Source: Brevibacterium album DSM 18261
Lineage (GTDB): Bacteria > Actinomycetota > Actinomycetes > Actinomycetales > Brevibacteriaceae
DNA: 64,000 nt
Reading direction: 5' to 3'
NCBI RefSeq assembly: GCF_000426445.1
Contig: NZ_AUFJ01000015.1
Coordinates: forward strand, 62,001 to 126,000
Part shown: one piece after another, positions 8,596 to 17,361 of the stretch
Numbering within the stretch: the first letter of the stretch is position 1
How the letters are laid out: each line of letters opens with the position of its first letter
The notes under the pieces: generated by a model
The model's database searches: none
Told to the model about the DNA's origin: nothing
Seen by the model: only the letters and a program-made list of their open reading frames with translations
Position numbers and translations under genes: made by a program

Positions 8596-9300
8596 ATGCC
8601 CGATGCTCTCCTCCCCACGCTCTGGTCGGCGGTGTCCCAGGCCGCTCCGCATCCGGACGCGCGGACCCTCATCGTCGCAGCGGTCCTCGCCGCAGCCCTC
8701 GTGATCCCCCATCCGGTGTGGCGGATCGCGGGGGTGTGGGTGACGGTGGTGCACGAGCTGGGGCACGCCTTCGCGGGCATGGTCCGCGGGCGCACGGGCA
8801 TGCGCATCCGGGTGAACCGCGACCACTCGGGGCTCACGACCTCCACCGGCCATGCGGACACCGTCGCGTGGACCAGCTTCTGGGGCTATCCGACACCCTC
8901 GCTGGTGGGGGCGGCCGTAGCCTGTGCAGCTGCCGCCGGCTGGGCGGGCGCCGCGCTCGGCGTCATGCTCGCGGCGATGCTCGCCGCACTGCTGTTCATG
9001 CGGGGCGTGCTGACCTGGGCGGTCACACTGGCGACGCTGGCCGCGGGAGTGCTCCTGCTGATGCGCGGCACGGACGTCCTCGTCACGGGTGCGGTGCTGG
9101 CGACGGGCATGTTCCTGTGGGCCGGCGGCGTGCGTGCGATCGCCAATGTCTCGCGCCTGCACGCCACAGGCAGGGGCCACGGTTCGGACGCGCAGGCGCT
9201 CGCACAGCGGACGCCGATCCCCGCCTTCGTCTGGCTCGCGGTGTTCTGGCTGCTCTCCCTCGCTCCTGTGGGCCTCCTCGTGTGGGCCCTGCGGGCATGA
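8596..9300 (+). CDS. M50-like integral membrane metalloprotease
   Basis: The 234-residue membrane protein has HELGH at residues 53-57, the zinc-binding HExxH of site-2-type proteases, placed in or beside the second hydrophobic stretch (TVVHELGHAFAGMVRG). At least five further hydrophobic segments follow: residues about 95-150, two between 125 and 170, and one at the C-terminus. The second metal-ligand motif of M50 (an NPDG- or LDG-type motif) is not evident, so activity is not certain; many actinobacteria encode short M50B-like proteins of this size. It stands alone in its direction, 40 bp before the next gene. Substrate unknown. Confidence 0.75.
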   Translation: MPDALLPTLWSAVSQAAPHPDARTLIVAAVLAAALVIPHPVWRIAGVWVTVVHELGHAFAGMVRGRTGMRIRVNRDHSGLTTSTGHADTVAWTSFWGYPTPSLVGAAVACAAAAGWAGAALGVMLAAMLAALLFMRGVLTWAVTLATLAAGVLLLMRGTDVLVTGAVLATGMFLWAGGVRAIANVSRLHATGRGHGSDAQALAQRTPIPAFVWLAVFWLLSLAPVGLLVWALRA

Positions 9301-9340
9301 TCCGGCATAGACTCGGATGCGCACCCCAACGAGGAGACAC

Positions 9341-10345
9341 ATGCGCTTTGCGAACAGTGTGACCGACCTGATCGGCAACACCCCGCTCGTCCGGCTGAAC
9401 CGGGTGACGGAGGGGATCGCCGCGACGGTGCTCGCCAAGGTCGAGTTCTTCAATCCCGGCGGCTCCGTCAAGGACCGGATCGCCGTGAACATCCTGGATG
9501 CCGCCGAGGCCGCCGGCCAGCTGCGTCCGGGCGGCATCATCGTGGAGCCCACCAGCGGCAACACGGGGATCGGCCTGGCGCTCGCGGCACAGCAGCGCGG
9601 GTACCGGTGCATCTTCGTGTGCTCGGACAAGGTCGCCGCGGACCGGCAGGCGGTGCTGCGGGCCTACGGGGCCGAGGTGGTCGTCACCCCGGCAGCCGTG
9701 CCCGCCGACCACCCGGATTCCTACTTCTCCGTGGCCGCCCGCCTGGCGGCTGAGATCCCCGGGGCGTTCGTGCCGGATCAGTTCTCGAACCCGCACGGCC
9801 CGCGCAGCCACTACGAGACGACGGGCCCGGAGATCTGGCGGGACACGGACGGCCGCGTCACGCACTTCGTCGCGGGTGCGGGCACGGGCGGGACCATGAG
9901 CGGTGCCGGCCGGTATCTCAAGGAGGTCTCGGGCGGAGCGGTGCAGGTGGTGGTCGCGGATCCGGAGGGCTCCCTCTACTCGGCGGGTGAGGACGGCGAG
10001 CACGGCGCCTACGACATCGAGGGCGTAGGCATGGACTTCTATCCGGACGCGTACGACCGGGACATCCCGGACGCGTTCGAGACGGTCTCGGACGCCGAGG
10101 CATTCGCCATGACCCGCAGGCTCGCCCGCGAGGAAGGACTGCTGGTGGGCGGATCGAGCGGGATGGCCGTCGTCGGCGCGCTGAGGACCGCTCGCGCGCT
10201 GCCCGCCGAGGCCGTCGTCGTGGTCCTGCTGCCGGACACGGGCCGCGGCTATCTGGGGAAGGTCTTCGACGATGCGTGGATGCATGAGCGCGGACACCTC
10301 GCTGGGGACGAAGGCACCGACGCACACGGAGGAGACGCACAGTGA
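9341..10345 (+). CDS. PLP-dependent cystathionine beta-synthase/cysteine synthase-like enzyme
   Basis: ATG 9341 follows GAGGAG at 5 bases and gives a 334-residue fold-type II PLP enzyme. Lys44 in NPGGSVKDR is the PLP Schiff-base lysine; EPTSGNTGIG binds the substrate carboxylate and GAGTGGTMSGAGRYL the phosphate. The DPEGSLYS and EGVGMDFYPDAYDR segments are more like cystathionine beta-synthase than O-acetylserine sulfhydrylase. However, the regulatory CBS-domain pair normally found after about residue 320 is absent, replaced by a short Gly/Asp/His tail. It overlaps metB by GTGA, so the two form a transsulfuration or cysteine-synthesis pair. Either homocysteine + serine or O-acetylserine + sulfide is possible. 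Confidence 0.85.
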   Translation: MRFANSVTDLIGNTPLVRLNRVTEGIAATVLAKVEFFNPGGSVKDRIAVNILDAAEAAGQLRPGGIIVEPTSGNTGIGLALAAQQRGYRCIFVCSDKVAADRQAVLRAYGAEVVVTPAAVPADHPDSYFSVAARLAAEIPGAFVPDQFSNPHGPRSHYETTGPEIWRDTDGRVTHFVAGAGTGGTMSGAGRYLKEVSGGAVQVVVADPEGSLYSAGEDGEHGAYDIEGVGMDFYPDAYDRDIPDAFETVSDAEAFAMTRRLAREEGLLVGGSSGMAVVGALRTARALPAEAVVVVLLPDTGRGYLGKVFDDAWMHERGHLAGDEGTDAHGGDAQ

Positions 10346-11496
10346 ACGAGAACCCCACGGGCTTCGACACCCTCGCGATCCGCGCGGGGCAGGACCACGA
10401 CCCCACGACGGGCGCGGTCATCCCTCCCCTGCACCTGTCCTCGACGTATGCCCAGGACGGGATCGGCGGCCTGCGGAACGGCTATGAGTACGGTCGCAGC
10501 GGCAATCCCACCCGGGATGCCCTGCAGGAGCAGCTCGCCGCCCTGGAGGGCGGGAGGTTCGGGCTGTCCTTCGCCTCGGGCCTCGCCGCCGAGGACGCCC
10601 TCCTGCGGGCCGCCCTCCGCCCCGGCGACACCGTCCTCATGGGCGATGACGTCTACGGCGGCACCTACCGGCTGGTCTCGCGCGTGCTCGCTCCCTGGGG
10701 CGTGAAGCTGCGGATCGTGGACATCACGGACACCGAGGCCGTGCGCGCGGCGCTCGCAGCGGAGCCGGCCGCGATGCTGTGGATCGAGACGCCCTCCAAC
10801 CCGCTCATGCGCATCAGCGACATCGCCGCGCTCGCGGAGATCGGCCATGCCGCGGGGTCCACGGTCGTGGTGGACAACACCTTCGCCTCCCCCGCGCTGC
10901 AGCAGCCGCTGGCCCTCGGTGCGGATGTGGTGGTCCACTCGACGACGAAGTACCTGGGCGGACACTCCGATGTGGTGGGCGGGGCCGTCGTGCTGAACGA
11001 CGAGGAGCTGCACGAGCAGGTGAAGTTCCAGCAGTTCGCCGCCGGCGCCGTCAGCGGTCCGCACGACGCCTGGCTCACGAGCCGCGGGCTCAAGACGCTC
11101 GGCATCCGCATGGAGCGGCACAGCCGGAACGCGGGGCTCGTCGCGGGGTTCCTGGGCGAGCAGGACGGGGTCGCCGCCGTCTACTACCCGGGCCTCGAGA
11201 GCCACCCCGGCCATGCGGTCGCCGCGAGGCAGATGCGCGGCTTCGGCGGCATGGTGTCGCTCGCACTGCCCACGGGTGAGCAGGCGCGGCGCTTCGCGGA
11301 GAGCCTGGAGCTCTTCACGCTCGCGGAGTCGCTGGGCGGAGTCGAGTCGCTGGTGAACTACCCGGACGCCATGACGCACGCCTCCGTGCGCGGGACGGAG
11401 CTCGCGGTGCCCGAGGAGGTCGTGCGCCTGTCGGTGGGCATCGAGACCGCCGAGGACCTGCTCGCAGACCTCGCCCAGGCGCTCAGGCGGGTGTGA
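10342..11496 (+). CDS. metB: Cystathionine gamma-synthase/gamma-lyase (Cys/Met metabolism PLP enzyme)
   Basis: The 384-residue fold-type I PLP enzyme starts at GTG 10342 inside the preceding stop. The conserved features are YEYGRSGNPTRDALQ near the N-terminus (Tyr/Arg contacting PLP of the neighbouring subunit), ASGLAAEDALL, WIETPSNPLM, VDNTFASP and the PLP lysine, Lys203, in HSTTKYLGGHSD. Family members interconvert cystathionine with homocysteine or cysteine. Coupled to the CBS-like gene it probably completes a transsulfuration route. Distinguishing synthase from lyase is not possible by sequence reading alone. Confidence 0.88.
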   Translation: MNENPTGFDTLAIRAGQDHDPTTGAVIPPLHLSSTYAQDGIGGLRNGYEYGRSGNPTRDALQEQLAALEGGRFGLSFASGLAAEDALLRAALRPGDTVLMGDDVYGGTYRLVSRVLAPWGVKLRIVDITDTEAVRAALAAEPAAMLWIETPSNPLMRISDIAALAEIGHAAGSTVVVDNTFASPALQQPLALGADVVVHSTTKYLGGHSDVVGGAVVLNDEELHEQVKFQQFAAGAVSGPHDAWLTSRGLKTLGIRMERHSRNAGLVAGFLGEQDGVAAVYYPGLESHPGHAVAARQMRGFGGMVSLALPTGEQARRFAESLELFTLAESLGGVESLVNYPDAMTHASVRGTELAVPEEVVRLSVGIETAEDLLADLAQALRRV

Positions 11497-11539
11497 GCTC
11501 GGCGGTCCGGACTCCGGCGGGCGGCGCACGGATGCGGCC

Positions 11540-13291
11540 ATGAGCTCGGCCGACAGCGGCTCCCAGCAGCGCACGAGCGAGCTCGAGGCGCTCCTCGAGA
11601 CCGCAGGCGAGCTGTCGTCCCTCCATCACGTGGACGATGTGCTCGGCGCGATCGTGCAGCGCGCCCGCCAGCTGCTCTTCAGCGACGTCGCATATCTGAT
11701 GCTGCTGGACGACGAGCGCCGGACGGCACACATGCGCGTGTCCTCAGGCATCCAGACCCAGGGGTTCCTCGGCATCCGCGTGGACTACGGCGAGGGCCTC
11801 GCCGGGCTCGTGGCGAGCACGGGCATGCCGCAGTGGACCGAGGACTACCGCTCCGATGAGCGGTTCGCACCGAAGATCGGCGAGATCGTTCGCGCGGAGA
11901 GCCTGCGGTCGCTCCTGGGCGTGCCCCTCACCGTCGGCAGACGCGTCATCGGGGTGCTGTTCGCAGCGGATCGGGAGAGCCGTGCGTACTCCCACCGGGA
12001 GGTGGCGCTCCTGGCCTCGCTGGCCGACCACGCCGCCATCGCGCTCGACAATGCCGAGATGCACGAGCAGACCCAGCAGGTGCTCGCCCGGTGGAGGACG
12101 GCGAGCGAGGAGTTCGCCGAGCAGAACAGGGCGCTCGAGCGCGCCTCCGAGTTCCACGAGCGGCTGATGGGTCTGATGGCGGCCGGCGTGCCGCTCGGCG
12201 AGCTCGCGGCAGCCGCGGGCGACTTCCTGGGAGGCGTCGTCGTCGTTCTCTCCGGCGAGGGCGGCCTGCTGACCCCTGCCGGGGAGGGGGTCCGCCTCCC
12301 CGGGCAGGACGAGCTGGAGGTGTGTGCGGATCTCGACGAGCGCGGTTCCGCCCAGCTGCCGGCGGATGAGGGCGAAGCCGAGGTGCGCCGCCTCGCGGCG
12401 GTCCGAGCAGGTTCCCGCAGGCTGGGATACGTGCTGTACCAGGGGCCGGAGCTCGCACCGACCGATGTCCGCTCATTCGAGCGCGCCGCCATGGTGACGG
12501 CGCTCATGATCCTCCACACGCGTGCGGACGAGGAGGCGCGGAAGCGGGTCATGGGCGAACTCATCTCGGAGCTCATCTCCGCGCGCGCCGATGCGGACTG
12601 GGTGCGGAGCCGGGCGGAATCCGCCGGGATCGTGCTCTCCCCGCCCCCGTACGTCGCCGTGGTCGCGGTGGAGGGGAGTCGTCCGGGTGCGGCGGACCGG
12701 CTGGATGCCGCGGTTCAGCTCGCGAACGAGCGCGGGGGCCTGGCCCGGGTGCAGGCGGGCGAGACCGTCCTCCTCGTCAGCGGCGAGAGCGCTTCGGAGA
12801 CTGCGGACGGGATCGCCCGCGCACTGGATCAGAGGTTCCGGGTGTCCGCGGCGGTGGGCGGGGACGGCCCGCACGCGTCCCTGCACGAGGCGGCGCGCGC
12901 GATCTCCCGCTCCCGCACCTGCGCGAAGGTCCTCGCGATGACCGGCCGGTGGTCCCACGGAGCCGCGCCGGAGGACATCGGCCTGTACGCGCTCCTGTTC
13001 AGCGAGGTCGGTCGGGCGCAGATCGACGATTTCGTCGCCGAGACGCTCGGTCCGCTCATGGAGTACGACGCCGTCCGCGGGAGCAGACTGCTCGACACGG
13101 TGCGCGCGCACTTCGACACGGGCGGGCAGACGGGCGCTCTCGCCGAGGCGCTCATGATCCACGTCAACACCCTGTACCAGCGTCTGGCGCGCATCGACCA
13201 ACTGCTCGGCAGTGACTGGCGAGTGGGCGAGGCATCGCTGCAGGTCCATCTCGCCCTCCGCCTCCGCGATCTGGTGGACGGAGACGACTGA
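11540..13291 (+). CDS. GAF-domain PucR/CdaR-type transcriptional regulator
   Basis: The 583-residue protein has a GAF domain at about residues 15-180 (LETAGELSSLHHVDDVLGAI, GLAGLVASTGMPQWTEDY, LGVPLTVGRRVIGVLFAAD). A middle region and a GGDEF-like CdaR segment follow at 340-480. The C-terminal PucR-type helix-turn-helix is GALAEALMIHVNTLYQRLARI near 540-560. Regulators of this build switch on adjacent catabolic operons in response to a small ligand. The next three genes (symporter, GMC oxidoreductase, acyl-CoA synthetase) run in the same direction and are the likely targets. Ligand unknown. Confidence 0.85.
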   Translation: MSSADSGSQQRTSELEALLETAGELSSLHHVDDVLGAIVQRARQLLFSDVAYLMLLDDERRTAHMRVSSGIQTQGFLGIRVDYGEGLAGLVASTGMPQWTEDYRSDERFAPKIGEIVRAESLRSLLGVPLTVGRRVIGVLFAADRESRAYSHREVALLASLADHAAIALDNAEMHEQTQQVLARWRTASEEFAEQNRALERASEFHERLMGLMAAGVPLGELAAAAGDFLGGVVVVLSGEGGLLTPAGEGVRLPGQDELEVCADLDERGSAQLPADEGEAEVRRLAAVRAGSRRLGYVLYQGPELAPTDVRSFERAAMVTALMILHTRADEEARKRVMGELISELISARADADWVRSRAESAGIVLSPPPYVAVVAVEGSRPGAADRLDAAVQLANERGGLARVQAGETVLLVSGESASETADGIARALDQRFRVSAAVGGDGPHASLHEAARAISRSRTCAKVLAMTGRWSHGAAPEDIGLYALLFSEVGRAQIDDFVAETLGPLMEYDAVRGSRLLDTVRAHFDTGGQTGALAEALMIHVNTLYQRLARIDQLLGSDWRVGEASLQVHLALRLRDLVDGDD

Positions 13292-13433
13292 GCCCCGGCG
13301 ACCCGCAGAAGCGGCCATGGGAGGAGTCACATCGGTGCAGCCGTGCAAACGTGTGATCTCACATTGTCCGGTGCTGCCGGCGTCGATAGCCTGCTGGTCT
13401 GATCGCACGGCCCTATCGTGAGAAGGCAGGACA

Positions 13434-15392
13434 ATGGAGTCCGTATCCGTCATCGTCATCATCGCCGTCTACTTCCTGCTCATGTTCGCCATCGGCTTCT
13501 GGGCGAACAGGCGGATGAAGTCGTCCAAGGAGTTCCTGGTCGCGGGACAGTCCCTGGGATTCTTCGTCATGGCGATCGCGAGCTTCTCCTCCATCCAGAG
13601 CGGCTGGGGCATGGTCGGCAACACCGGCGCCGTCTACGACATCGGCACCTCCGCGCTCCTCGGCGCCGCCTTCCTGGTGCCGCTCGGGTTCGCCCTCGCC
13701 TGGTTCCTCCTCGGCAGCCGGCTGCATCGCGCCGCGGGCAGGCACAGCGCGTACTCCGTCCCCGATCTGGTCAGGGCCCGGTACCGGAGCCGGCCCGCCC
13801 ACATCGCCATGTCAGCGGCGATGGCCGTCGGCGCCGTCGCGTACATGACCTCGCAGATCTCCGCGATGGGGATCATCGCCTCGCTGCTCCTCGGCACATC
13901 CGTGCAGACCGGCGCGTGGATCGGGGCCGGCGTCGTCGCCGTCTACACGGTGGCCGGCGGCATGCTGGCCGCGGTCTGGACGGATCTGATCCAGGGCCTC
14001 CTCATGATCGTGATGTCGGTGGCGATCTTCTTCTTCGCGCTCTTCGCCGCCGGCGGGTGGTCCGCCGTCCTGCTGACCACCTCCGCGGCGGACCCCGCGT
14101 ACCTCTCGCTCACCGGGCCGCAGCCGGAGGCGTTCATCTTCGGCTATATGGTCCTGCTGGTCTTCGGAGCGGCGGGACAGCCGCAGCTCATCACCAAGTT
14201 CCTCATGCTGAAGGACAGGAGGGAGCTGCGCTGGGGAGCTGCGGTCTCGGGCGTCGCATACGGGGTCACCACACTCTTCAGCCTCGGGATCGGACTCTCG
14301 CTCAAGGCCATGGTCATCAGCGGGGACGCCGCGGCTCCGGAGACCATCGACAACACCACGACGGACTTCCTCTCCCAGTTCACGAGCCCCGTCGTCGCGG
14401 GCCTCGCGCTCACGGCCCTGCTCGCAGCTGTCATGTCGAGCGCCTCGAGCTTCATCACGATCGGGGCTGCGGCGGTCGTGCGGGATCTGTCCTCCTCCCT
14501 GGGCTTCCCCGTGCGCCGGGAGCTGCTGTGGAGCCGGATCATGTCGGCGGTCATCACCGTCCTCGCCGTCCTCCTGGTCTTCTACCTGTCCCAGGCGATC
14601 TTCATCCTGGGCGCGATCGGCTGGGCGGCGTTCGCCGCCGCGATCCTCGGGCCCATCGGGATCGGGGTCCACTGGCGCAGGGCGACGGGGACCGCGGCCG
14701 CATCCGCCGTGATCGTCGCGCTCGGCTCCAACCTGCTGGTCGTCGTGCTCGAAGCCGGCGGAGTCCTCACGGTGGCACCGCACATGCACGTCGGAGGGAT
14801 CTCCCTCATGCTCTCCGTGCTGGTGTTCGTCGGAGTCTCCCTGCTGACGCCCGGGGAAAGGTCGGCACAGCTCTTCCGTGAGTTCGAGAGCGGGGACCTG
14901 GGAGGCTCCTCGGATGGCGGGTCCGCCGCTGTTCCGCCTGCCGCCGTCCCGCCGAGCACTGTCTCGCAGAGCGCAGGAGGCATCGCAGCCGCAGGGAGGA
15001 CGGTGGGCCGCCTGGTGGGTGCCCTCTCCCTCATCTGCGCCGTCATGCTGGTGGGGATGCTCGCCGATCTGCCGGCCCTGATCATCTATCCGACACCCGT
15101 GCTGGTGGGCGTCATCATGCTGCTCGGATGCGCGGGCGACCCCGGCGTCCTCCGCGCCGTGCGCGTCCCCCTCCTCGCCTACACCGGAGTGCTGTTCGTC
15201 CTCATGACCGCGATGGCCGCCACCAGGCACTCGGAGGCGGTCTTCGGCGGGATGCCCGTGGCCACCGGCATCCTCCTCTACGTGATCTGGCCCTTCACCA
15301 CCGTGACCGCGGGGCTGCTCTACGCCTGGGTGCACTCCCTCACCCTGCGGTCCGCGCCGGCGGAGGCGCCGAGGGCGGAATCGCTCCGATGA
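13434..15392 (+). CDS. Sodium:solute symporter (SSS family)
   Basis: The 652-residue protein starts at ATG 13434 after GAAGGCAGGACA. About 13-14 hydrophobic segments are spread over its length, with SSS-family features: an N-terminal VIIIAVYFLLMFAIGFWANR helix, KEFLVAGQSLG, the GWGMVGNTGAVYDIG region and an FGAAGQPQLITKFLMLKD segment. It resembles the proline/pantothenate/carboxylate branch. A loop near residues 480-520 is Ala/Pro/Ser-rich. It overlaps the GMC oxidoreductase by ATGA and follows the GAF/PucR regulator, so its solute is probably the substrate of that oxidoreductase-acyl-CoA synthetase pathway. Confidence 0.9.
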   Translation: MESVSVIVIIAVYFLLMFAIGFWANRRMKSSKEFLVAGQSLGFFVMAIASFSSIQSGWGMVGNTGAVYDIGTSALLGAAFLVPLGFALAWFLLGSRLHRAAGRHSAYSVPDLVRARYRSRPAHIAMSAAMAVGAVAYMTSQISAMGIIASLLLGTSVQTGAWIGAGVVAVYTVAGGMLAAVWTDLIQGLLMIVMSVAIFFFALFAAGGWSAVLLTTSAADPAYLSLTGPQPEAFIFGYMVLLVFGAAGQPQLITKFLMLKDRRELRWGAAVSGVAYGVTTLFSLGIGLSLKAMVISGDAAAPETIDNTTTDFLSQFTSPVVAGLALTALLAAVMSSASSFITIGAAAVVRDLSSSLGFPVRRELLWSRIMSAVITVLAVLLVFYLSQAIFILGAIGWAAFAAAILGPIGIGVHWRRATGTAAASAVIVALGSNLLVVVLEAGGVLTVAPHMHVGGISLMLSVLVFVGVSLLTPGERSAQLFREFESGDLGGSSDGGSAAVPPAAVPPSTVSQSAGGIAAAGRTVGRLVGALSLICAVMLVGMLADLPALIIYPTPVLVGVIMLLGCAGDPGVLRAVRVPLLAYTGVLFVLMTAMAATRHSEAVFGGMPVATGILLYVIWPFTTVTAGLLYAWVHSLTLRSAPAEAPRAESLR

Positions 15393-16999
15393 GCCGGACC
15401 GATGTGCTCATCATCGGGGCCGGGCTGTCCGGGGCGATGACTGCGACGGCGCTCGCCGGCCACGGCTTCGACGTGCACTGCCTCGAACAGGGCAGCTGGC
15501 CGGACTACGGGAAGCCGGTGCACCCGCTCGAGTTCGATCCGGAGACGCATCGCCGCTGGACCCGCGTGCCCGGCGAACGGGGATCGGCCGGTGACTACCC
15601 GATCGACGCCTCGGCCTCCCCTGTCGAGCCGCTCATGTGGAACGGGGTGGGAGGCAGCACCGTCCTCTACCTCGCGAAGTGGCACCGGATGCTGCCGAGT
15701 GACTTCCGCGTGCGCTCGCTCGACGGCGTCGGCGAGGACTGGCCCTTCGGATACGAGGAGCTGGCACCGCACTACGCCGAGGCCGAGAGGCAGCTGGGGG
15801 TGAGCGGGCTCGCAGGGGACCCTGCATACCCGCCGGCCGATCCGCCTCCGCATCCTCCGCTGCCCCTGCGCGATTTCGGCAGGAGGGTCGCCCACGGCCT
15901 CGACTCGCTGGGCTGGGACTGGTGGCCGGGCGCCTCGGCGGTCTTCCCCCGGGAGAACGCTGCCCGCCTGCCGCACTCCGCCCCGGCGGCGGGCGAGGCG
16001 CTGGGAGCGACGAACACAGGTCTGCGGCGGACGGTGAAGGCCTCGACGGATGTGACCCACTGGCCGGGAGCGCTGCGCGCCGGAGTCGGGCTGACGACAG
16101 GTGCGCAGGTGCGGCGCCTGCTGTTCGAGGGCGGGCGCGTCGCAGGGGTCGAGTACTGCGCTGCGGACGGCCGGCTGCGGACGATGCGCGCCGAGCACGT
16201 GATCCTGTGCGCGAACGGGATCGGCACATCTCGCCTCCTCCTCGCCTCGGATGCGGGTGCAGGGCGGGACGCAGGGGCGGCGAACTCGAGCGGCCTCGTC
16301 GGACGGAACCTCATGCTCCATCCGCTGGCGGCGGTGGCGGGAGTGTTCGACGAGGAGGTCGACGGTGCCGTGTCGCCGCTGGGGACGCAGCTGCAGAGCA
16401 CCCACTTCTACGAGACGGACCGGCGGAGAGGATTCGTCAGGGGCGCCAAATGGGGCCTGCAGCCGGCCGGCGGCCCCGAATCCCATCTCTTCTCCTATCC
16501 GTGGACCGCTGACCCCCGCAGATGGGGGCGGGACTTCTCCACGACGATGAGGGAGCGGCTGGGGCGGTCCGCGATGTGGTCGATAGTGTCCGAGGACCTG
16601 CCCGATCCGGCGAACCGCGTGGTCCTCGATCCCCGCCGGCGCGATCGTGCGGGGACACCGGGCGTGCGCGTCGAGTACCGGCAGGACGGGAACTCGAAGC
16701 GTCTCCTCGCCTTCCACATCGAGCGGGCCGCGGAGGCGCTGCGCGCCGCGGGCGTGCGCACCGTGCTGGCCGATCCGCTCGTGCGGGCGAGCGGCTGGCA
16801 TCTCATGGGGACCGCCCGGATGGGCGAGGACCCGGACACTTCGGTCGTCGATCCCTGGGGCCGCAGCCATGACGTCCCGAACCTGCACGTCTTCGACTCC
16901 TCGGCCTGGCCCACCTCCAGCGGATTCAATCCTGCCGCGACGCAGGCGGCGATGGCGCTGCGGTCGAGCGCGCACTTCCTCGCGGAGGAGTCATGGTGA
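15389..16999 (+). CDS. GMC-type FAD oxidoreductase
   Basis: The 536-residue protein starts at ATG 15389 within the symporter stop. The N-terminal dinucleotide-binding motif is VLIIGAGLSGAMTATALAG. Mid-protein segments include GVGGSTVLY and a substrate-domain region. The C-terminal GMC signature has His-containing GWHLMGTARMG and the SSGFNPAATQAAMALR end, typical of the gluconate/glucose dehydrogenase-like branch, which often works with a small partner subunit and a quinone or cytochrome. No N-terminal Tat signal is seen, so it is probably cytoplasmic. It probably oxidises an alcohol or hydroxy-acid delivered by the symporter. Confidence 0.87.
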   Translation: MSRTDVLIIGAGLSGAMTATALAGHGFDVHCLEQGSWPDYGKPVHPLEFDPETHRRWTRVPGERGSAGDYPIDASASPVEPLMWNGVGGSTVLYLAKWHRMLPSDFRVRSLDGVGEDWPFGYEELAPHYAEAERQLGVSGLAGDPAYPPADPPPHPPLPLRDFGRRVAHGLDSLGWDWWPGASAVFPRENAARLPHSAPAAGEALGATNTGLRRTVKASTDVTHWPGALRAGVGLTTGAQVRRLLFEGGRVAGVEYCAADGRLRTMRAEHVILCANGIGTSRLLLASDAGAGRDAGAANSSGLVGRNLMLHPLAAVAGVFDEEVDGAVSPLGTQLQSTHFYETDRRRGFVRGAKWGLQPAGGPESHLFSYPWTADPRRWGRDFSTTMRERLGRSAMWSIVSEDLPDPANRVVLDPRRRDRAGTPGVRVEYRQDGNSKRLLAFHIERAAEALRAAGVRTVLADPLVRASGWHLMGTARMGEDPDTSVVDPWGRSHDVPNLHVFDSSAWPTSSGFNPAATQAAMALRSSAHFLAEESW

Positions 17000-17361
17000 C
17001 CGACGAGCACATCCGAGCCCGCCTCGGCGTCGGTTTCACGGATGAGGAGCTGGACGCCGTGGCGGCCGCTGCGGACGCCTGCGGGGCCGGCGAGGACAGA
17101 GAGCTGCTCGCGGCCCTCGTCCGCTCCGGCGTCTTCGCCCGGAGGGTGGGCGAGCCGGACATGCGCGATGAGCTCGATCCGGAGCGGCGGTCCGAGGGGA
17201 TCCCGGAGGCCGATGTCGGCCGGGTGCTCGAGCGGGTGAGGGCGAGGGGACACGCGGGCGCGGTCCGGCCGGACGAGGCGGGGCCGGACGAGGCGGGGTG
17301 CGGACCGTCCGGGCGCGGACCAGGTGGGCGACACGTGATCGGGAAGAGGAGAGGAGACGGG
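16993..17361 (+). CDS. In-frame coding segment before the acyl-CoA synthetase (small protein or N-terminal extension)
   Basis: The reading frame of the acyl-CoA synthetase extends 123 codons upstream without a stop, beginning at ATG 16993 or, with better spacing from GAGGAG (16985-16990), GTG 16996. It overlaps the GMC stop. The segment looks like real protein: an acidic helical part (VTDEHIRARLGVGFTDEELD, then ELLAALVRSGVFARRVGEPD), then a low-complexity end with a 15-bp tandem duplication encoding GPDEA twice. A second strong Shine-Dalgarno and ATG at 17362 begin the normal-length synthetase. It may be a small subunit fused to the synthetase or a separately initiated protein; a +1-frame stop lies at 17336. 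Function unknown. Confidence 0.5.

Noticed and set aside
8960..9345. Possible riboswitch or S-box before the CBS-like/metB pair
   Set aside because: The region is occupied by the M50-like gene up to 9300 and none of the core blocks seen at 34.6 kb are present.
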